64,000 nt of DNA from Macrostomum hystrix. Its lineage: Eukaryota > Platyhelminthes > Macrostomidae. The DNA lies in NCBI GenBank assembly GCA_950097015.1, contig CATNEN010000029.1, forward strand, positions 682,001 to 746,000, in the 5' to 3' direction. Under the pieces are notes generated by a model. It did not search any database. It saw nothing but the letters and a program-made list of their open reading frames with translations, and was not told the DNA's origin. The number at the start of each line of letters is the position of its first letter. The stretch's first letter is position 1. Of this stretch, positions 1 to 17,524 are shown piece by piece. The translations under genes and the position numbers were made by a program.

Positions 1-355
1 ACTCATTGAAGCGATAAAATCTTAGCAGACAGAAATTAATTGACAAGGATAAACTCTGCAGTCAGCGATGAGATTGCTGATTTCTGACTGGCTTTGTCGA
101 TTTCTCTTAGCTTAATTGTGTACTAACATTGCGCGATTCCATTTTTTACCGAGATGCCTGCATTGTTGTTCAGTTTTATTTTCTTCCACCCCAAAATCTG
201 ATGAAAATGTCAAATCTGCTGCTCAATTCATTGTTTATTATCTGTTTGACCAAGTACCCTCATTTTTTTAGCTTTTTCTCCTAACATTCTGTGTCTTGTT
301 CCAACAAAGTTCCTATGTCCAAATTTTTTGCGGCCTCCTAAATACCCTTAGTTAC
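1..355. other. AT-rich intronic sequence, no gene
   Basis: I see no coding frame, RNA gene or repeat here. It is best read as part of the last intron of the zinc-finger gene whose final exon starts at 856; the true 5' extent of that intron lies outside the window. Confidence 0.5.
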
Positions 356-840
356 CCGATTCCATCGCCTAAATCCTCACTAAGATTCCCAATCCCATCT
401 CCAAAATCCTCACCAAGATCCTAATCCCATCTCCTAAATCCTCACCAAGATTCCCAATCCCATTTCCTAAATCCTCACCAAGATCCTAATCCCATTTCCT
501 AAATTCTCACTAAGATTCCTAATCCCATTTCCTAAATCCTCACCAAGATCCTAATCCCATTTCCTAAATTATTACTAAGATTCCTAATCCCATTTCCTAA
601 ATCCTCACCAAGATCCTAATCCGATTTCCTAAATCCTCACCAAGATCCTAATCCCATCTCCAAAATCCTCACCAAGATTCCCAATCCCATTTCCTAAATC
701 CTCACCAAGATCCTAATCCCATTTCCTAAATCCTCACCAAGATTCCTAATCCCATCTCCTAAATCCTCACCAAGATCCCAAATCCTATTTTCTACCTCCA
801 CACTGACGTTCCCCGCTCCTTCTAAATCCCCAATTACATT
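356..840. repeat. Minisatellite, about 32-33 bp unit, in zinc-finger gene intron
   Basis: About 15 imperfect copies of a unit built on 'cctcaccaagat' and 'cctaatcccatttcc'. The array runs almost directly into the splice acceptor at 855. The acceptor itself (attcccatctccccgcag) looks like a diverged unit, whose matching part reads attcccatttcc. The array may therefore have grown from the acceptor region. Confidence 0.9.
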
Positions 841-855
841 CCCATCTCCCCGCAG

Positions 856-1057
856 GTCGGACCACCTGACTACGCACCATCGCACGCACACAGGCGTGAA
901 GCCGTACTCATGTCCACACTGCAGCTACTCCGCCTGTCGCAAGGACATGATTAATCGGCACATGAAGGTGCACGCTGACACCTCTGCATCAGCGGCACCT
1001 ACTATTAGTAGCAGCTCCGGTACAGGCACCGCCAGCCTTTCGGTTGCCTCTTCATGA
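856..1057 (+). CDS. C2H2 zinc-finger protein, C-terminal exon (partial gene)
   Basis: This is the last coding exon, entered after the acceptor ccgcag with a one-base leading codon part and read to TGA at 1055-1057. It encodes the end of one finger (RSDHLTTHHRTHTG), then the linker and a complete C2H2 finger (YSCPHC, 12 residues, HMKVH), then a short Ser/Thr/Ala-rich tail. RSDHLTTH is the recognition helix also seen in finger 2 of EGR-type factors, so the upstream finger probably contacts a G-rich DNA site. The last finger (SACRKDMINRH) is not EGR-like. The product is presumably a nuclear DNA-binding regulator. Upstream exons are outside the window, so the family cannot be fixed. The 3' end runs into a minisatellite and I see no clear AATAAA. 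Confidence 0.85.
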
Positions 1058-1139
1058 AGCATCAAAGCATCAATGCGGGTTGCACTCCACAGCTGCGCGA
1101 TTTTGCACATCTGCATTAGTTAACTACTTATCATTCTAA

Positions 1140-1712
1140 ATCAAAACTGTTAGTGGCCAGTCTAATGACTCAAGGAATGATCGGGAAATGACCAGTTTAA
1201 TGACTCTGGATTAACTGAGAAATGACCAGTCTAATGACTCGGGAGTGATCAGGAAATGACAAGTCTAATGACTCGAGGAGTGATCGGGAAATTACCTGTC
1301 TAATGACTCGGGAGTAACTGGGTAATGACCAGTCTAATGACTCGGGAGTAACTGGGTAATGACCAGTCTAATGACTCGGGAGTAACTGGGAAATGACCAG
1401 TCTAATGACTCAGGAGTGATCGGGAAATTACCTGTCTAATGACTCGGGAGTAACTGGGAAATGGCCAGTCTAATGACTCTGGAGTAACTGGGAAATGACC
1501 AGTCTAATGACTCAGGAGTGATCGGGAAATTACCTGTCTAATGACTCGGGAGTAACTGGGAAATGGCCAGTCTAATGACTCGGGAGTAACTGGGTAATGA
1601 CCAGTCTAATGACTCGGGAGTAACTGGGTAATGACCAGTCTAATGACTCGGGAGTAACTGGGAAATGGCCAGTCTAATGACTCAGGAGTAACTGGGAAAT
1701 GACCAGTCTAAG
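1140..1712. repeat. Minisatellite, about 34 bp unit, downstream of zinc-finger gene
   Basis: About 17 copies of a unit containing 'cagtctaatgactcggga' and 'gtaactgggaaatgac'. It starts about 80 bases after the zinc-finger stop codon, so it may lie in the 3' UTR. Two unit variants (gtaactggg and gtgatcggg) alternate. Confidence 0.92.
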
Positions 1713-2404
1713 GATTCGTGAAATTCGAATTACATGTTGATTTTCGCCTACTTCTTTGAATCGTTTTTTTTAGTAAACCATGGGCTTCGGCCTCTTTAAG
1801 CAAAATGTGTTCATTAATGTAAAAGAAAATCTAAGCATTGATATGTTCATACTTTTAAGATTTTTTCTTTTATTCTCCCAATGGATATTTTTGTTGAACC
1901 TGTTTTATTTTTGTTGTATATTGGCTTCATTCTGCGCCCTTGATCATTACCTAAACTTGCCTGCCTTGTGCTTATGGAATGATGGCAATTGATTGACATC
2001 AAAGAAACTTTAATCTTGGCAATTAATTTATGAGAGATGGCTGGAACATCTCTCTTGCTAATTATCGTACATATGCTTTGTTTTCTCATTTGTTATTTAA
2101 TTAGTCTTCTCATTGTCAATCTGTTGTCGATTCGCTTTGATGTATATGGCCCCTCCAAGAATTCTGGCTAAAAGTGTTCTGTTTTTTTATCGAATATTTG
2201 AAATTGAATTTCACCATCTTTACCTGAAATGGGCGTTGGCATCATTGTGACTAATTATTGTATTTTATTGTATAGATCAAATATAACAAAAAAACGTTGA
2301 CAGACTGTCTTCTTTGACTTCCATTCTTTTAATTAGGCTCATGTCCTTTCACTGTCCTTATGTCTTGTTATATAACAAGGTTTTATTACCTGTATCAATC
2401 TAGA
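1713..2404. other. AT-rich intergenic sequence
   Basis: Short frames on both strands (for example 1780-1992 and 1847-2089) are low-complexity, hydrophobic and AT-driven. No recognisable gene, RNA or repeat was seen. Confidence 0.5.
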
Positions 2405-3515
2405 AGCTATACTAACAGGCATCTGATACAGTCCGTATCCAGCTAACAGGCATATGATACAGTCCGTATCCAGCTAACAGGCATCTGATACAGTCCGTAT
2501 CCAGCTAACAGGCATCTGATACAGTCCGTATCCTGCTAACAGGCATCTGATACAGTCCGTATCTAGCTAACAGGCATATGATACAGTCCGTATCCTGCTA
2601 ACAGGCATCTGATACAGTCCGTATCCAGCTAACAGGCATATGATACAGTCCGTATCCAGCTAACAGGCATCTGATACAGTCCGTATCCAGCTAACAGGCA
2701 TCTGATACAGTCCGTATCCTGCTAACAGGCATCTGATACAGTCCGTATCCAGCTAACAGGCATATGATACAGTCCGTATCCAGCTAACAGGCATCTGATA
2801 CAGTCCGTATCCAGCTAACAGGCATATGATACAGTCCGTATCCAGCTAACAGGCATCTGATACAGTCCGTATCCAGCTAACAGGCATCTGATACAGTCCG
2901 TATCCAGCTAACAGGCATATGATACAGTCCGTATCCAACTAACATGCATCTGATACAGTCCGTATCCAACTAACAGGCATCTGATACAGTCCGTATCCAA
3001 CTAACAGGCATCTGATACAGTCCGTATCCAACTAACAGGCATCTGATACAGTCCGTATCTAGCTAACAGGCATATGATACAGTCCGTATCCTGCTAACAG
3101 GCATCTGATACAGTCCGTATCCAGCTAACAGGCATCTGATACAGTCCGTATCCAACTAACAGGCATCTGATACAGTCCGTATCCAACTAACAGGCATCTG
3201 ATACAGTCCGTATCCAGCTAACAGGTATCTGATACAGTCCGTATCCTGCTAACAGGCATCTGATACAGTCCGTATCCAGCTAACAGGCATCTGATACAGT
3301 CCGTATCCAACTAACAGGCATCTGATACAGTCCGTATCCTGCTAACAGGCATCTGATACAGTCCGTATCCTGCTAACAGGCATCTGATACAGTCCGTATC
3401 CTGCTAACAGGCATCTGATACAGTCCGTATCCTGCTAACAGGCATCTGATACAGTCCGTATCCTGCTAACAGGCATCTGATACAGTCCGTATCCAACTAA
3501 CAGGCATCTGATACT
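2405..3515. repeat. Minisatellite, 31 bp unit
   Basis: About 36 very similar copies of a unit with 'gctaacaggcatctgata' and 'cagtccgtatc'. Each contains the imperfect dyad GATACagtccGTATC, a short inverted repeat. Variation is limited to a few positions (cat[a/c]tg, c[a/c/t][g/a]ct), which indicates recent homogenisation. Confidence 0.95.
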
Positions 3516-4332
3516 TGTATGGGCATGATACAGTTATTTGTATCTAACACAAATGACTGCTGATTGTCCAGAAAAGCAGTGCCGTCCATACCGCTGACTT
3601 CTGAACACACGCACGCACACAGATACGGTACACACGCACACAAAAACTGACGTTAAAATTGTCAGGCAGTGCACGTTACCACTGGCCCTCATCGGTGTAT
3701 ATAGCATGACAATACCCCAAGCTTTCTCTCCGCCGCTGCGCCCAAAATGCAAGTGGCTTTACTGCGGAATCGAGCTCGGGCGCAGACGCTTGAACCGATC
3801 TGCCACTTACCCGTACTACCTAGACACTGTCTAATTTTTTTTGGCTTTTAATGATTTTTTTCCAAGCTTTCTCTAGTGTTTTGCAGCGCTAATCAAAGCG
3901 AGATTTACTGCTTTTCAGTTAGTCAGTTATAGCTGTATTATTTAGTATTTGCTTTCATAAGCAGCGCCTTCGCACTTGCTTCAAGTGGGTTATTAAGTGC
4001 TGCTCGAAGAACAAATGTCGGATTACAGTGCATACTCGTAGCTGCTGACTGATTAAAAAAGCTGCTTCCAATAGAGTGCGGCAGTTTTTAAACCTAATTT
4101 TTTTCTTGGATAGGAATGTCCAATCTGCACAGACTGCTGCATTTACGAGCAATGCCTATTGTCGCAAACACTTCAAATCAAAATTTTCTGTTGCCTTTTG
4201 TCATGAAATGTGAGACCCTGGAAACAGCGAGTACTTTTATCATCGAAATCGGTAATTAAACTAATTTCTCACCTCTCTATGACACCTTTGGTTTCCGTGA
4301 TCTGCGGAATCTAATTTTCGAATTTATTTTTA
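3516..4332. other. Unique intergenic sequence upstream of AMPK alpha
   Basis: No convincing coding frame. A short CA-type tract (acacacgcacgcacaca) lies near 3605-3640. The interval may hold distal regulatory sequence or 5' UTR introns of the kinase gene, but nothing proves this. Confidence 0.4.
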
Positions 4333-4380
4333 AGGGTCCTGAGTTCGAATCCTCGGTGAGGACGCATGAACCTTAGACGC
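4333..4380 (+). repeat. tRNA-derived SINE-like fragment (B-box)
   Basis: The stretch contains a tRNA T-arm / Pol III B-box core (gagttcgaatcctc) followed by gtgaggacg. An inverted relative lies about 100 bases downstream. No intact cloverleaf can be drawn from this copy alone, so it is called a SINE-like fragment and not a tRNA gene. Confidence 0.5.
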
Positions 4381-4463
4381 AGTGTTAAAGATGGAGCTAG
4401 TAAAATAACTATAAATATTTACTATGAACTATCGAAGGCGCATCCATGGCTACACCCTAGATT

Positions 4464-4545
4464 AATGTGGCCTCGCCGCGGATTTGAGCTCAGGACTGAG
4501 GTGCAAGAGTCGGGTGTGTTACGGCTGCGCCACTTATAACTAGTG
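4464..4545 (-). repeat. tRNA-derived SINE-like head (inverted partner)
   Basis: Read on the minus strand, it shows a tRNA-like A-box region (gtggcgcagccgtaacac), an anticodon-arm-like segment (cccgactcttgcacctc) and a B-box-like core (tgagctcaaatcc), then sequence similar to the tail of the neighbouring plus-strand copy. The B-box departs from GTTCGAATCC, so current Pol III activity is doubtful. Confidence 0.55.
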
Positions 4546-4773
4546 CATATGTACACCTCTGTGTGGGTGTGTACCCAAGTACAACATGTAACTATTCTTG
4601 TGCGCTGTACTTAGAATTACGAGTATTAATGATCGGTTTAATAAAATTTCAGCGTTTAACTAAGAGAACGCCCGGCCCTGACTGTGGCCTCACTAACCAG
4701 CAGTAAGCCCATTTTGGCAGGTTATTAATTGCGCAAACTGTTACCTGCGCTATTGCTATTCCACAGCGTCATC

Positions 4774-10532
<5,759 letters not shown>

Positions 10533-10689
10533 GTGCTGCGTCTTGCCGCTGCCAAAACATTTCTGACTTATTGCTGTTTCTTTTTGCCTTTGCTGTTTGT
10601 TAACTCGCGAGGCTCGCTGCGCTGTTTGTTTTATATGCTGACGCATTCGTTACAAAAACTAATCATTTAAGAAACTTTTTAGCGCATCA

Positions 10690-13156
10690 GAATCTGACAA
10701 TCTACCAACTCTGACAGAATCTACCAAGCCTGACAGAATCTACCAACTCTGACAAAATCTACCAAATCTGACAGAATCTACCAAATCTGACAGAATCCAC
10801 CAAATCTGACAGAATCGACCAAATCAAACAGAATCTACCATACCTGACAGAATCTACCATACCTGACAGAATCTACCATACCTGACAGAATCTACCATAC
10901 CTGACAGAATCTACCATACCTGACAGAATCTACCATACCTGACAGAATCTACCATACCTGACAGAATCTACCATACCTGACAGAATCTACCATACCTGAC
11001 AGAATCTACCATACCTGACAGAATCTACCATACCTGACAGAATCTACCATACCTGACAGAATCTACCATACCTGACAGAATCTACCATACCTGACAGAAT
11101 CTACCATAACTGACAGAATCTACCATACCTGACAGAATCTACCATACCTGACAGAATCTACCATACCTGACAGAATCTACCATACCTGACAGAATCTACC
11201 ATACCTGACAGAATCTACCATACCTGACAGAATCTACCATACCTGACAGAATCTACCATACCTGACAGAATCTACCATACCTGACAGAATCTACCATACC
11301 TGACAGAATCTACCATACCTGACAGAATCTACCATACCTGACAGAATCTACCAACTCTGACAGAATCTACCAAGCCTGACAGAATCTACCAAGCCTGACA
11401 GAATCTACCAACTCTGACAAAATCTACCAAATCTGACAGAATCCACCAAATCTGACAGAATCTACCAAATCTGACAGAATCCACCAAATCTGACAGAATC
11501 CACCAAATCTGACAGAATCCACCAAATCTGACAGAATCCACCAAATCTGACAGAATCCACCAAATCTGACAGAATCTACCATAACTGACAGAATCTACCA
11601 TACCTGACAGAATCTACCATACCTGACAGAATCTACCATACCTGACAGAATCTACCATACCTGACAGAATCTACCATACCTGACAGAATCTACCATACCT
11701 GACAGAATCTACCATAACTGACAGAATCCACCAAATTTGACAGAATCCACCAAATCTGACAGAATCCACCAAATCTGACAGAATCCACCAAATCTGACAG
11801 AATCCACCAAATCTGACAGAATCCACCAAATCTGACAGAATCTACCAAATCTGACAGAATCTACCAAATCTGACAGAATCCACCAAATCTGACAGAATCC
11901 ACCAAATCTGACAGAATCCACCAAGTCTGACAAAATCTACCAAATCTGACAGAATCCACCAAATCTGACAGAATCCACCAAATCTGACAGAATCCACCAA
12001 ATCTGACAGAATCCACCAAATCTGACAGAATCCACCAAATCTGACAGAATCCACCAAATTTGACAGAATCCACCAAATCTGACAGAATCCACCAAATCTG
12101 ACAGAATCCACCAAATCTGACAGAATCCACCAAATCTGACAGAATCCACCAAATCTGACAGAATCCACCAAATCTGACAGAATCCACCAAATCTGACAGA
12201 ATCCACCAAATCTGACAGAATCCACCAAATCTGACAGAATCCACCAAATCTGACAGAATCTACCAAATCTGACAGAATCCACCAAATCTGACAGAATCCA
12301 CCAAATCTGACAGAATCCACCAAATCTGACAGAATCCACCAAATCTGACAGAATCCACCAAATCTGACAGAATCCACCAAATCTGACAGAATCCACCAAA
12401 TCTGACAGAATCTACCAAATCTGACAGAATCCACCAAATCTGACAGAATCCACCAAATCGTACAGAATCCACCAAATCTGACAGAATCCACCAAATCTGA
12501 CAGAATCCACCAAATCTGACAGAATCCACCAAATCTGACAGAATCCACCAAATCTGACAGAATCCACCAAATCTGACAGAATCTACCAAATCTGACAGAA
12601 TCTACCAAATCTGACAGAACAAGCCCTAATCTGACAGAATCCACCAAATCTGACAGAATCCACCAAATCTGACAGAACAAGCCCTAATCTGACAGAATCC
12701 ACCAAATCTGACAGAATCTACCAAATCTGACAGAACAAGCCCTAATCTGACAGAATCTACCAAATCTGACAGAATCCACCAAATCTGACAGAATCCACCA
12801 AATCTGACAGAGCAAGCCCTAATCTGACAGAATCCACCAAATCTGACAGAATCTACCAAATCTGACAGAATCCACCAAATCTGACAGAATCCACCAAATC
12901 TGACAGAATCCACCAAATCTGACAGAATCTACCAAATCTGACAGAACAAGCCCTAATCTGACAGAATCCACCAAATCTGACAGAATCCACCAAATCTGAC
13001 AGAACAAGCCCAAATCTGACAGAATCCACCAAATCTGACAGAACAAGCCCAAATCTGACAGAATCCACCAAATCTGACAGAATCCACCAAATCTGACAGA
13101 ATCCACCAAATCTGACAGAACAAGCCCTAATCTGACAGAACAAGCCCTAATCTGAA
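10690..13156. repeat. Large minisatellite, 19 bp unit, downstream of AMPK
   Basis: About 130 copies of tgacagaatctaccatacc-type (subtype A) and tgacagaatccaccaaatc-type (subtype B) units. A dominates 10830-11350 and 11580-11720, and B dominates 11400-11580 and 11730-13130. From about 12618 on, units carrying aacaagccctaatc are interspersed. The array begins about 160 bases after the AMPK stop codon, so the kinase transcript may enter it. Confidence 0.96.
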
Positions 13157-13985
13157 AGAGGCTGAAAGAAATATTTTAATTTAGCCAGCGCTAATCCAAA
13201 AGCAATGCGAGACTCGTCCACCATTGTTATAAACCTGTATTTTCAAGTATTGGTGTCATAGTCTATCGGTAAAGTCACGGAATTATTGCTCTGGGCACTT
13301 TCGCATACTATACTATTGTGAAACCACTTTCACTTTGCAAGTTTTTACCCTTCACTTAAAACAGATTATACTACCTTGTATAAGTACTTAGGTGTAGTAC
13401 TGCAAGTAGTTGATTCATATTAGATTTTTTACTATCAATCAAAGTTTCCACATGCTTGGCCGGTAATTGTGAATGAAATGACGAGCAATTGTTGCGATTT
13501 GTTTTATTCCTCCTAGCTGTTGCAACTCTGATCCTTGATATTTCAAGTAAGAATTTAGATTTTGTCTCATTAACCATTTTTCGCTTCGTATTTTTGGAAA
13601 TATCGTTTTTTCATTCGATCGTCTCCACTGCTTCAGGAAGGCTTTTTTTTGCATTATAAATAATCATTATTTTTTTAGTTTCGAGCTCATTAGCGTCATC
13701 CAGGGAGTATAGATTATGTTATTAATTAGTGAAACACCTTGCGTACTAGCTCTATTTTTTAACCTACTATAGCAGTAGTATGTGCAGCTGCATGCATTTC
13801 GGCCTTACTTTGCTATCGCTATTAATATCGCTTAAATATCTCTGATATAAATTGCAGATCTCTGTTTTTCTTGAGCAGTACATTCACCATTTTTGAGCAA
13901 TTTTTTATGTGATAAATTATCATTGTTGGCAAAGCAGCTCTTGGCTGCACAATCCAGCACCCTGTGGCTAACGAACCCGGGTATG
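13157..13985. other. AT-rich intergenic sequence
   Basis: No repeat or convincing coding frame. The minus-strand frames at 13371-13654 are AT-driven. Nothing recognisable was found. Confidence 0.45.
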
Positions 13986-14335
13986 CCGGGCCGACAAGGG
14001 GTAAACATTATGATCCCCTATCCTTATGACCCCCACTGTCCTCATTACCCCAGATCCTTATTACCCCTGACTTATTACCCTCACTGACCTCATTACCCCA
14101 GATCCTTATGACCCCCACTGTCCTCATTACCCCAGATCCTTATTACCCCTGACTTATTACCCCCACTGACCTCATTACCCCAGATCCTTATTACCCCTGA
14201 CTTATGACCCCCACTGACCTCATTACCCCAGATCCTTATGACCCCCCACTGACCTCATTACCCCAGATCCTTATGACCCCCACTGTCCTCATTACCCCAC
14301 GATCCTTATCATCCCTTTCTTCGTTATTACCCCAA
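13986..14335. repeat. Minisatellite built on 'cattaccccagatcctta'
   Basis: A compound array alternating 'gacccccactgtcct' and 'ttattacccctgactt' with cattaccccagatcctta. A detached piece with the same motifs lies at about 14798-14862, so either the array was once longer or a fragment moved about 460 bases. Confidence 0.88.
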
Positions 14336-15170
14336 GATGCGCCACTGCGTACACATTGCAGCCCTACAGAATGGCTGGCACCTCAGTTTCTCATTTAAAA
14401 CAGTTCCTTCTAAAAAACTATATGTTTTCGGTAATTAAATCCGTTATTTTCTGTTCGTTGATTAGCATTTTCCTGTAGTTTAGATTGTAATTTTTTACCA
14501 TCGCTGTGTCGTTCGTTAAAAAAACTTTTAATGCAGTTATTTGGTTGAAAAAAAATCAATTTTGCTCTTTCGATACTACTTTTTTATATTTTTGCAAGTA
14601 GTGCTGTGCTTTACTAGTTAGTTTATTACTGTCTAAGACTTGATTAATTTTGTCAACGCCGTTCTGTTTATTTCAACGAACTGTACAAAAATGTACACCT
14701 TGCCTTAAAGCATTGACTTCTAGCACAATTCTATTATTGTAGAGTTCTTAGATTATATTTTATCATCAAAACTACGAGTATGTCCTTTTTGTCACTTAAG
14801 TGACCCCAGATCCTTATTACCCCCACTGTCCTCATTACCCCTAATCCTTATTACCCCCCAATGTTAATTAAAACAGCATGGCTTTAGTTTAATTTGCTAT
14901 AATAAATAAATATCCAAAGTAACATTACATTACATTTTATATTATACAGCAAGTAATTGCCAGCGAAATTCATTTAGAATGGATTCTAGCTGATGCCATT
15001 AAAATACTTTCGTTAGATTTGCTACTAAATATATTCTCTGCTTGGTTTTTTTCCTCCTAATACTAATGTGAAAGTTTATATGTAGCATATGTAGCTCAAT
15101 TAACGTATTACATCCCTCAAAATCTCCTTCGATGAGAATCTCATTCGTGGAATTGAGATTCGTATAAAAA
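14336..15170. other. AT-rich intergenic sequence
   Basis: Apart from the stray repeat piece at 14798-14862, no gene, RNA or repeat was recognised. Confidence 0.45.
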
Positions 15171-17290
15171 TGCCTACAAAATCCCCTCCTAACTGAAAAT
15201 CAATCCCCAGACAATCCCCTTCTAACTGAAAATCAATCCCCAGATAATCCCCCTCCTAACTGAAAATCGATCCCCAGATAATCCCCTCCTAACTGAGAGT
15301 CGATCCCCAGACAATCCCCTTCTAACTGAAAATCAATCCCCAGATAATCCCCTCCTAACTGAGAATCAATCCCCAGACAATCCCCTTCTAACTGAAAATC
15401 AATCCCCAGATAATCCCCTCCTAACTGAAAATCAATCCCCAGATAATCCCCTCCTAACTGAGAATCAATCCCCAGATAATTCCCTCCTAACTGAAAATCA
15501 ATCCCCAGATAATCGCCCTCCTAACTGAAAATCAAGCCCCAGATAATCCCCTCCTAACTGAAAATCAATCCCCAGATAATCCCCTCCTAACTGAGAGTCA
15601 AGCCCCAGATAATCCCCTTCTAACTGAAAATCAATCCCCAGATAATCCCCTCCTAACTGAGAGTCAAGCCCCAGACAATCCCCTTCTAACTGAAAATCAA
15701 TCCCCAGATAATCCCCTCCTGCCTGAGAATCAATCCCCAGATAATCCCCTCCTAACTGAAAATCAATCCCCAGAAAATCCCCTCCTAACTGAGAGTCAAG
15801 CCCCAGATAATCCCCTCCTAACTGAGAGTCAAGCCCCAGACAATCCCCTTCTAACTGAAAATTAATCCCCAGACAATCCCCTCCTAACTGAGAATCAATC
15901 CCCAGACAATCCCCTTCTAACTGAAAATCAATCCCCAGACAATCCCCTTCTAACTGAAAATCAATCCCCAGACAATCCCCTTCTAACTGAAAATCAATCC
16001 ACAGATAATCCCCTCCTAACTGAAAATCAATCCCCAGATAATCGCCCTCCTAACTGAGAGTCAATCCCCAGATAATCCCCTCCTAACTGAAAATCAATCC
16101 CCAGATAATCCCCTCCTAACTGAGAGTCAATCCCCAGATAATCCCCTTCTAACTGAAAATCAAACCCCAGATAATCCCCTCCTAACTGAGAGTCAAGCCC
16201 TAGACAATCCCCTTCTTACTGAAAATCAATCCCCAGATAATCCCCTCCTGCCTGAGAATCAATCCCCAGATAATCCCCTTCTAACTGAGAGTCAAGCCCG
16301 AGATAATCCCCTCCTAACTGAGAGTCAATCCCCAGATAATCCCCTTCTAACTGAGAGTCAAGCCCCAGATAATCCCCTTCTAACTGAAAATCAATCCCCA
16401 GATAATCCCCTCCTAACTGAGAGTCAAGCCCCAGAAAATCCCCTTCTAACTGAAAATCAATCCCCAGATAATCCCCTCCTAACTGAAAATCAATCCCCAG
16501 ATAATCCCCTTCTAACTGAGAGTCAATCCCCAGATAATCCCCTTCTAACTGAGAGTCAAGCCCCAGACAATCCCCTTCTAACTGAAAATCAATCCCCAGA
16601 TAATCCCCTCCTAACTGAGAGTCAATCCCCAGATAATCCCTCCTAACTGAGAGTCAATCCCCAGATAATCCCCTTCTAACTGAGAGTCAAGCCCCAGACA
16701 ATCCCCTTCTAACTGAAAATCAATCCCCAGATAATCCCCTCCTAACTGAGAGTCAATCCCCAGATAATCCCCTTCTAATTGAGAGTCAAGCCCCATACAA
16801 TCCCCTTCTAACTGAAAATCAATCCCCAGAAAATCCCCTCCTAACTGAGAGTCAAGCCCCAGATAATCCCCTCCTAACTGAGAGTCAAGCCCCAGACAAT
16901 CCCCTTCTAACTGAAAATTAATCCCCAGACAATCCCCTCCTAACTGAGAATCAATCCCCAGACAATCCCCTTCTAACTGAAAATCAATCCCCAGACAATC
17001 CCCTTCTAACTGAAAATCAATCCCCAGACAATCCCCTTCTAACTGAAAATCAATCCACAGATAATCCCCTCCTAACTGAAAATCAATCCCCAGATAATCG
17101 CCCTCCTAACTGAGAGTCAATCCCCAGATAATCCCCTCCTAACTGAAAATCAATCCCCAGATAATCCCCTCCTAACTGAGAATCAATCCCCAGATAATCC
17201 CCTCCTAACTGAGAATCAATCCCCAGATAATCCCCTCCTAACTGAGAATCAATCCCCAGATAATCCCCTCCTAACTGAGAATCAATCCCC
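15171..17290. repeat. Minisatellite, about 33 bp unit (family shared with 21975-23075)
   Basis: About 64 copies of a unit with 'atcaatccccagataatccc' and 'ctcctaactgaa'. Occasional 32 or 34 bp copies break every reading frame. A higher-order duplication is visible: the block around the rare variant gaaaattaatcccc at about 15857 recurs at about 16913, an offset of 1056 bp or 32 units. The same family, same orientation, lies on the other side of the Cys-rich gene pair. Confidence 0.95.
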
Positions 17291-17428
17291 AGACTCACTC
17301 TGATTGAATGATCTAACGGATCATTCTGAAGTGACAGCACATGCTAGTTCTGAAATCACATGCTAGTTATAGACATGCAGCAAAGCATTATGCCAAAAAT
17401 TAAAAGTTTTTGCGATAGGTTTCCACCG

Positions 17429-17434
17429 TTTATT
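17429..17434 (-). terminator. AATAAA polyadenylation signal of the minus-strand Cys-rich gene
   Basis: TTTATT on the plus strand, hence AATAAA in the transcript, about 90 bases after the stop codon at 17525-17527. Motif and spacing fit a poly(A) signal. Confidence 0.6.
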
Positions 17435-17524
17435 GAAGCAGCAAGGAAGAGGACTAAAACACAAGGCAGAATATTCAGACCGATAAGCAAATCCCAGAGT
17501 CAAATGACGGTAGCTCAGCAGCTC

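Noticed and set aside
2405-3515. CRISPR-like array (regular repeats with a dyad)
   Set aside because: There are no unique spacers; the whole 31 bp period is repeated. The genome is eukaryotic, and the same applies to all other arrays.
4464-4545. Functional tRNA gene
   Set aside because: The B-box deviates and a full cloverleaf with a paired acceptor stem cannot be drawn; an inverted relative with a similar tail points to a SINE.
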